From Streptomyces collinus (GTDB lineage: Bacteria > Actinomycetota > Actinomycetes > Streptomycetales > Streptomycetaceae): a stretch of 64,000 bases of DNA. The stretch is from positions 3,534,001 through 3,598,000 of the forward strand of contig NZ_CP133771.1 of NCBI RefSeq assembly GCF_031348265.1, given 5' to 3'. Position numbers and translations under genes: made by a program. Below the pieces are notes generated by a model, which searched no databases, was not told the origin of the DNA, and saw nothing but the letters and a program-made list of their open reading frames with translations. Shown here one piece after another: positions 61,112 through 64,000 of this stretch. Position 1 is the first letter of the stretch. Every line of letters begins with the position of its first letter.

Positions 61112-62131
61112 TCAGCCCTCGGCATCCCTGATCGCGTCCCGGTACGCGCGGGCCGCCGCTCTCAGGGCCGCCTCCGGGTCGACGCCCTCCGACTCGGCGC
61201 GGACCGCCAGGGCCAGGAGGTCGTAGCCGATGCCCTCGACGGGTGGGAGCGGTACGTCCAGGTTCGCCGTGCGGGTGCGGGAGGCCAGCTTGGCGGCGAG
61301 GGCCAGGCCGGGCTGGCCGAGGGGTATGCCCTCGGTGACCGAGGTGCGCTGCTTCTCGACCGCCTTGGTGCGCAGCCAGTGCTCCTTGACCTCCTCGGGG
61401 GTGGTGGCCGTCTCGTCACCGAAGACGTGCGGGTGGCGGTGGATCAGCTTGGCGACGATGCCGCCGGCCACGTCGTCGATGGAGAAGGGCTCCTCGCCGT
61501 CCTCCGGGCGGCCCTCCTCGGCGATGCGGGCGTGGAAGACGACCTGGAGCAGGACGTCGCCTAGCTCCTCGCGCAGTTCGTCGCGGTCGCCCTCCTCGAT
61601 CGCCTCGACCAGTTCGTACGCCTCCTCGATGCCGTACTTGGCCAGACCCTCGTGGGTCTGCCGGGAGGACCAGGGGCATTCGACGCGGATGCGGTCCATG
61701 ACCTGGACGAGGTCGAGGAGCCGGGCGCCCGGGAGGTCGTAGGAGGCGGGCAGCAGCTCCAGCTCGGGCATGGCGATACGGCCGGTGCCGGCGAGGCGGG
61801 CCAGGCCGTCCGTCAGGACCGGTTCGCCCTCGCCCGTCGCCACCACGACCACCGTGTGTCCGCCGGCGCAGGCGTCGACCAGCTCCTGGGCGGTCGGGGA
61901 CGCCTCGGCGACGGTGATCCCCGCTTCGCGCAGATACGGCAGCTGCGGATGGGCGCCGTCCGCGCACAGCACCCGGTCCGCCGTGTGCAGTGCCTGCCAG
62001 GCGGGCCAGGAGAGCAGACCGGGGGCGACGCGGTGGCTGGTGGTGAGCAGGACGATGCGGCCGGGGGCGGCGGCCGCGTCGGGAGCGGTCCGCTCGGGGC
62101 CCGGGGTGGCTTCGGGGCTGTTGGCGTTCAC
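61112..62131 (-). CDS. mazG: MazG family nucleotide pyrophosphohydrolase with N-terminal methylase-like domain
   Basis: 339 aa. Residues about 25-130 resemble a degenerate tetrapyrrole (SAM) methylase domain (RIVLLTTSHRVAPGLL, VVVVATGEGEP), as in YabN-type proteins. The MazG domain (about 138-300) has CPWSSRQTHEGLAKYGIEEAYELVEAI and RDELREELGDVLLQVVFHA with the EExxE-x(n)-ExxD metal ligands. It hydrolyses NTPs to NMP and pyrophosphate, cleaning aberrant nucleotides. The GTG start at 62131 lacks a clear ribosome site, and TAGCTT six bases upstream hints at a leaderless mRNA. Confidence 0.9.
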   Translation of the reverse strand: MNANSPEATPGPERTAPDAAAAPGRIVLLTTSHRVAPGLLSWPAWQALHTADRVLCADGAHPQLPYLREAGITVAEASPTAQELVDACAGGHTVVVVATGEGEPVLTDGLARLAGTGRIAMPELELLPASYDLPGARLLDLVQVMDRIRVECPWSSRQTHEGLAKYGIEEAYELVEAIEEGDRDELREELGDVLLQVVFHARIAEEGRPEDGEEPFSIDDVAGGIVAKLIHRHPHVFGDETATTPEEVKEHWLRTKAVEKQRTSVTEGIPLGQPGLALAAKLASRTRTANLDVPLPPVEGIGYDLLALAVRAESEGVDPEAALRAAARAYRDAIRDAEG

Positions 62132-62217
62132 GGTTCGAAGCTATCCCACGCCGCCGACAGCACCCGAAGTTATCCACAGGGCCCACGGGCCCCGGAAGGA
62201 GGCCAGGCCCGGCGGCT

Positions 62218-62865
62218 CTACATGCCCTGCTGGGTCTGTGCCGTCGTGACGTCCCGGACCCACGGCGTCTTGGCGTCCGCGCGGCTGCTCTTCTGGACGT
62301 CCCAGGTGCCGTAGCGGGGGTTGAGGTCGATGTTCAGGTCCTTGGAGGCGTCGGAGAGGGCCTTCCAGAACTCGGGGCGGCCGGTGTCCGTGCCGAGCTT
62401 CTCGGCGAGCTTCTGGGCCTCCAGCTGGAGGCGGAGGTTCTCGTCGAGGCGCTGCGGAGGGATGCCGTACTGCTGGAGCCAGGTCCTCTCCAGGGCCTTG
62501 GCGCCGCCGGCCTGCTGTTCCAGGCCTGACCGCATCGCCTGGATCTCCTTGCGGGAGACGGTCACGCCGGCGTCCTCGGCGGCGCGGTGCAGCACCCGGT
62601 CCAGGACCATGGTCTGCAGGGTGTCGCGCGTGAGGGTGCCCGTTCTGGCGATGGCCTGCTGGTACTGGGCCTCGTCCTGCACGGCCGCCCGCTGGGCCGC
62701 GCGCACCTCTCCGACCCGCTCGTCGAGCTGGGAGACGGTGATGCGCTGGCCGCCCACCACGGCTGCCGCGCCGGGATGCGCCTCGTTTCCGCAGGCGGTG
62801 AGCAGGGGCGCCGCGGCGGCGATCGCGGCGGTGAGGACGAGCGCGGTGCGACGGCGGCGGTGCAA
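62218..62865 (-). CDS. SurA N-terminal-like lipoprotein (periplasmic chaperone/foldase type)
   Basis: 215 aa from TTG 62865, chosen because GGAGG lies five bases upstream and the protein then begins with an Arg-rich signal (LHRRRRTALVLTAAIAAAAPLLTACGNE) and lipobox LTAC. The mature part is a SurA_N-like helical domain (VVGGQRITVSQLDERVGEV, TRDTLQTMVLDRVLHRAAEDAGVTV). No PPIase domain follows, so it is likely a chaperone-type anchored lipoprotein. A good TTGGCC/TACCAT promoter lies upstream. Confidence 0.85.
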   Translation of the reverse strand: MHRRRRTALVLTAAIAAAAPLLTACGNEAHPGAAAVVGGQRITVSQLDERVGEVRAAQRAAVQDEAQYQQAIARTGTLTRDTLQTMVLDRVLHRAAEDAGVTVSRKEIQAMRSGLEQQAGGAKALERTWLQQYGIPPQRLDENLRLQLEAQKLAEKLGTDTGRPEFWKALSDASKDLNIDLNPRYGTWDVQKSSRADAKTPWVRDVTTAQTQQGM

Positions 62866-62917
62866 GGAGACCTCCCGAGGAGATTGTGCGACGGTGCACA
62901 AGGTCTTGCGATGATCG

Positions 62918-62946
62918 ATGGTAGGCAGTGGCCAAGCTCTGGCCAA
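62918..62946 (-). promoter_or_regulatory. Promoter of the SurA-like lipoprotein gene
   Basis: Minus strand: TTGGCC (62946-62941), 17-nt spacer, TACCAT (62923-62918), 53 bp before the TTG start. Confidence 0.55.
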
Positions 62947-63017
62947 CCCATTCGACCAACGATTCACCGGGACTTCCGGCACCGCCGCGCCTCCTGTGGC
63001 AAGGCCCGGGGGGCGGC

Positions 63018-63101
63018 CGCGGGGCGGTGGCGGGACGGTCACGTGGGCTGGGACGGTCGCGGGACGGTGGCGGAAAGGTCGCGGGGCAGTGGCGGGAAGG
63101 T
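63018..63101. repeat. Three imperfect 22-bp GC-rich repeats
   Basis: Related 22-mers begin CGCGGGGCGGTGG at 63018, CGCGGGACGGTGG at 63058 and CGCGGGGCAGTGG at 63080; the last two are adjacent. They lie between the kinase stop and the lipoprotein promoter. Confidence 0.55.
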
Positions 63102-63130
63102 CGTGGGGCGGAGCGGCCGCGGGGCGGTCC

Positions 63131-64000
63131 TCAGCCGCGGACCTGCCCCAGCCACTGCAGCGTCCTGCGGATCTCCGCGCCGAGCGGGTGCCCGGGGCCA
63201 TGGGTGCGTTCGACGTCGTGCAGCAGGCGGGCCAGGGTGTCGTGGGCGGCGCCCCGGTCGCCGAGGGCGAGCAGGAGGTGCCCGATACGGCGGCGGACGT
63301 CGTGCGCGAGTTCCGGGCCGCCGGCGGCGACGTACTGGTTCTCGTAGTACGGCAGCACGGCCCGGTACTCGGCGAGCGCGGCGGCCGGTTCGCCCAGCTG
63401 TTCGAGGCACTGTGCGGCCTCGTAGCGGTAGCGCAGGGCCTGCGGGTCGGCCTGGCCCGCCTCGGCGGCGCGTTCGTCGGCGAGACGGCGCAGTTCGGGC
63501 AGGGCGCGCCGGTACTGGCCGTCGTCCAGGAGCGTGGCCGCGTACTGCTTGCGCAGGGTGCGGACGACCGGGGAGTGCGCGCCGTGCTGTTCGGCGGCGG
63601 CGGGCAGGATCGCCCCGAGGATGTCGACGGCCTGGGTGACGCGGCCTTCACCGAGGAGCCGTTTGACCTCGTCGACGGCGCGGGCGATGTCCGTCTGCCC
63701 CGGCGTCTCGGTGACGGGTGTGGCGGGAGTGGGCTGGGGCGCGGGGGTGCGCGCACGATCCGGCCAGGGGGCGTGCGGGCGCAGGAACGGGCGGGTGGGA
63801 TCCAGGGCCGCTCCGGTTGGCGTCCCACGCGCGGGCAGGAGCAGTTCCAGGTGCTCGTAGACCTCCTGCGCGGAGGCGGGCCGGTGCTGCGGGTCCTTGG
63901 CGAGGAGGCGCAGGACGAGGGCCTCCAGGGCCTCGGGGACTTCGGGGCGGACCTGACGTACGGGCAGCGGGGGCTCGTACAGGTGCCGGTGCAGGACGCC
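63131..64000 (-). CDS. Serine/threonine protein kinase, C-terminal part (runs off the right edge)
   Basis: 289 in-window codons, open to the edge with no in-frame start in view. The first residues are the end of a Hanks-type kinase domain: HLYEPPLPVRQVRPEVPEAL, VLRLLAKDPQHRPASAQEVYEHL (subdomain XI Arg in HRP). A Pro/Thr linker (about 70-95) then leads to a helical TPR-like region (RALPELRRLADERAAEAG, YRYEAAQCLEQLGEPAAALAEYRAVLPYYENQYVAAGG, RRRIGHLLLALGDRGAAHDTLARLLHDVERTHG). Kinase-TPR fusions in actinobacteria phosphorylate regulators; target unknown. It has no membrane helix in this part. Confidence 0.85.
   Translation of the reverse strand, partial: GVLHRHLYEPPLPVRQVRPEVPEALEALVLRLLAKDPQHRPASAQEVYEHLELLLPARGTPTGAALDPTRPFLRPHAPWPDRARTPAPQPTPATPVTETPGQTDIARAVDEVKRLLGEGRVTQAVDILGAILPAAAEQHGAHSPVVRTLRKQYAATLLDDGQYRRALPELRRLADERAAEAGQADPQALRYRYEAAQCLEQLGEPAAALAEYRAVLPYYENQYVAAGGPELAHDVRRRIGHLLLALGDRGAAHDTLARLLHDVERTHGPGHPLGAEIRRTLQWLGQVRG

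Noticed and set aside
60826..61131. Open frames through the minisatellite, with Gly/Phe/Arg or Pro/Glu/Lys repeats
   Set aside because: Pure translation of octamer repeats, no ribosome site, no domain; not called as genes.
62170..62178. TTATCCACA, a perfect DnaA-box sequence upstream of mazG
   Set aside because: Only one box, no cluster, no dnaA/dnaN nearby; not an origin.

Overview
The window is chromosomal DNA from a Streptomyces species. The evidence is very high GC with strong third-position G/C bias, frequent GTG/TTG starts, a bldA-type tRNA-Leu(UAA), rpf genes with a c-di-AMP riboswitch, a SigB-like partner-switching locus, and gene order that, from memory, matches the core region of S. 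coelicolor around the LCP/purEK/hut/bldA/ndh/eno/rpfA genes. I saw no phage, plasmid or IS transposase gene and no CRISPR array. The region is mostly housekeeping core with short repeats and a few small insertions.

Layout. 1-6.5 kb: three LytR-CpsA-Psr transferases and a family 2 glycosyltransferase (cell-envelope glycopolymer attachment), plus a hotdog thioesterase. 6.5-12.6 kb: a Cys-rich copper-binding protein divergent from a PLD/cardiolipin synthase-like enzyme, an acyl-CoA dehydrogenase, UDP-glucose dehydrogenase, a CGNR zinc-finger protein divergent from two tandem VOC proteins. 12.6-16.8 kb (minus): purK-purE-M19 dipeptidase, followed by a second M19 paralogue that has lost its metal ligands. 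17-21.5 kb: GtrA-like protein, an OmpR/HK two-component pair, and a POT peptide transporter. 21.6-26 kb: two exported proteins (a neocarzinostatin-fold protein and an LPRTG-type surface protein), then an RsbW-like anti-sigma, a STAS anti-anti-sigma and a SigB-family sigma factor.

26-32 kb (minus): histidine utilisation operon hutU - M20 amidohydrolase - hutF - hutI, with GTGA stop/start overlaps; hutI carries an in-frame 54-bp palindromic insertion. 32-46 kb: a PLP decarboxylase, an RpiR regulator, SDR plus divergent XRE regulator, cystathionine beta-synthase, SGNH hydrolase, thiolase, several small conserved proteins, a Bax-inhibitor-1 protein and PobA. 46.5 kb: bldA (minus). 47-50.3 kb: MacB/FtsX-type ABC exporter. 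50.4-53.2 kb: cyclopropane synthase-like methyltransferase and NDH-2 with two Rex-operator-like sites upstream. 53.7-57 kb (minus): eno-divIC-DUF501-Ppx/GppA. 57.3-59.4 kb: two resuscitation-promoting factors, the first behind a ydaO riboswitch. 59.5-64 kb: a CYP107-like P450 with an octamer minisatellite upstream, MazG, a SurA-like lipoprotein and the C-terminal part of a Ser/Thr kinase that runs off the right edge.

Together the genes serve envelope assembly and remodelling (LCP, GT2, Ugd, GtrA, Rpf, dipeptidase, DivIC), amino-acid and fatty-acid catabolism (hut, thiolase, acyl-CoA dehydrogenase, CBS, PobA), redox homeostasis (NDH-2/Rex) and developmental or stress control (bldA, SigB-like locus, two-component system). 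Motif reading, start choice and homology calls were done by eye; no database search was possible.
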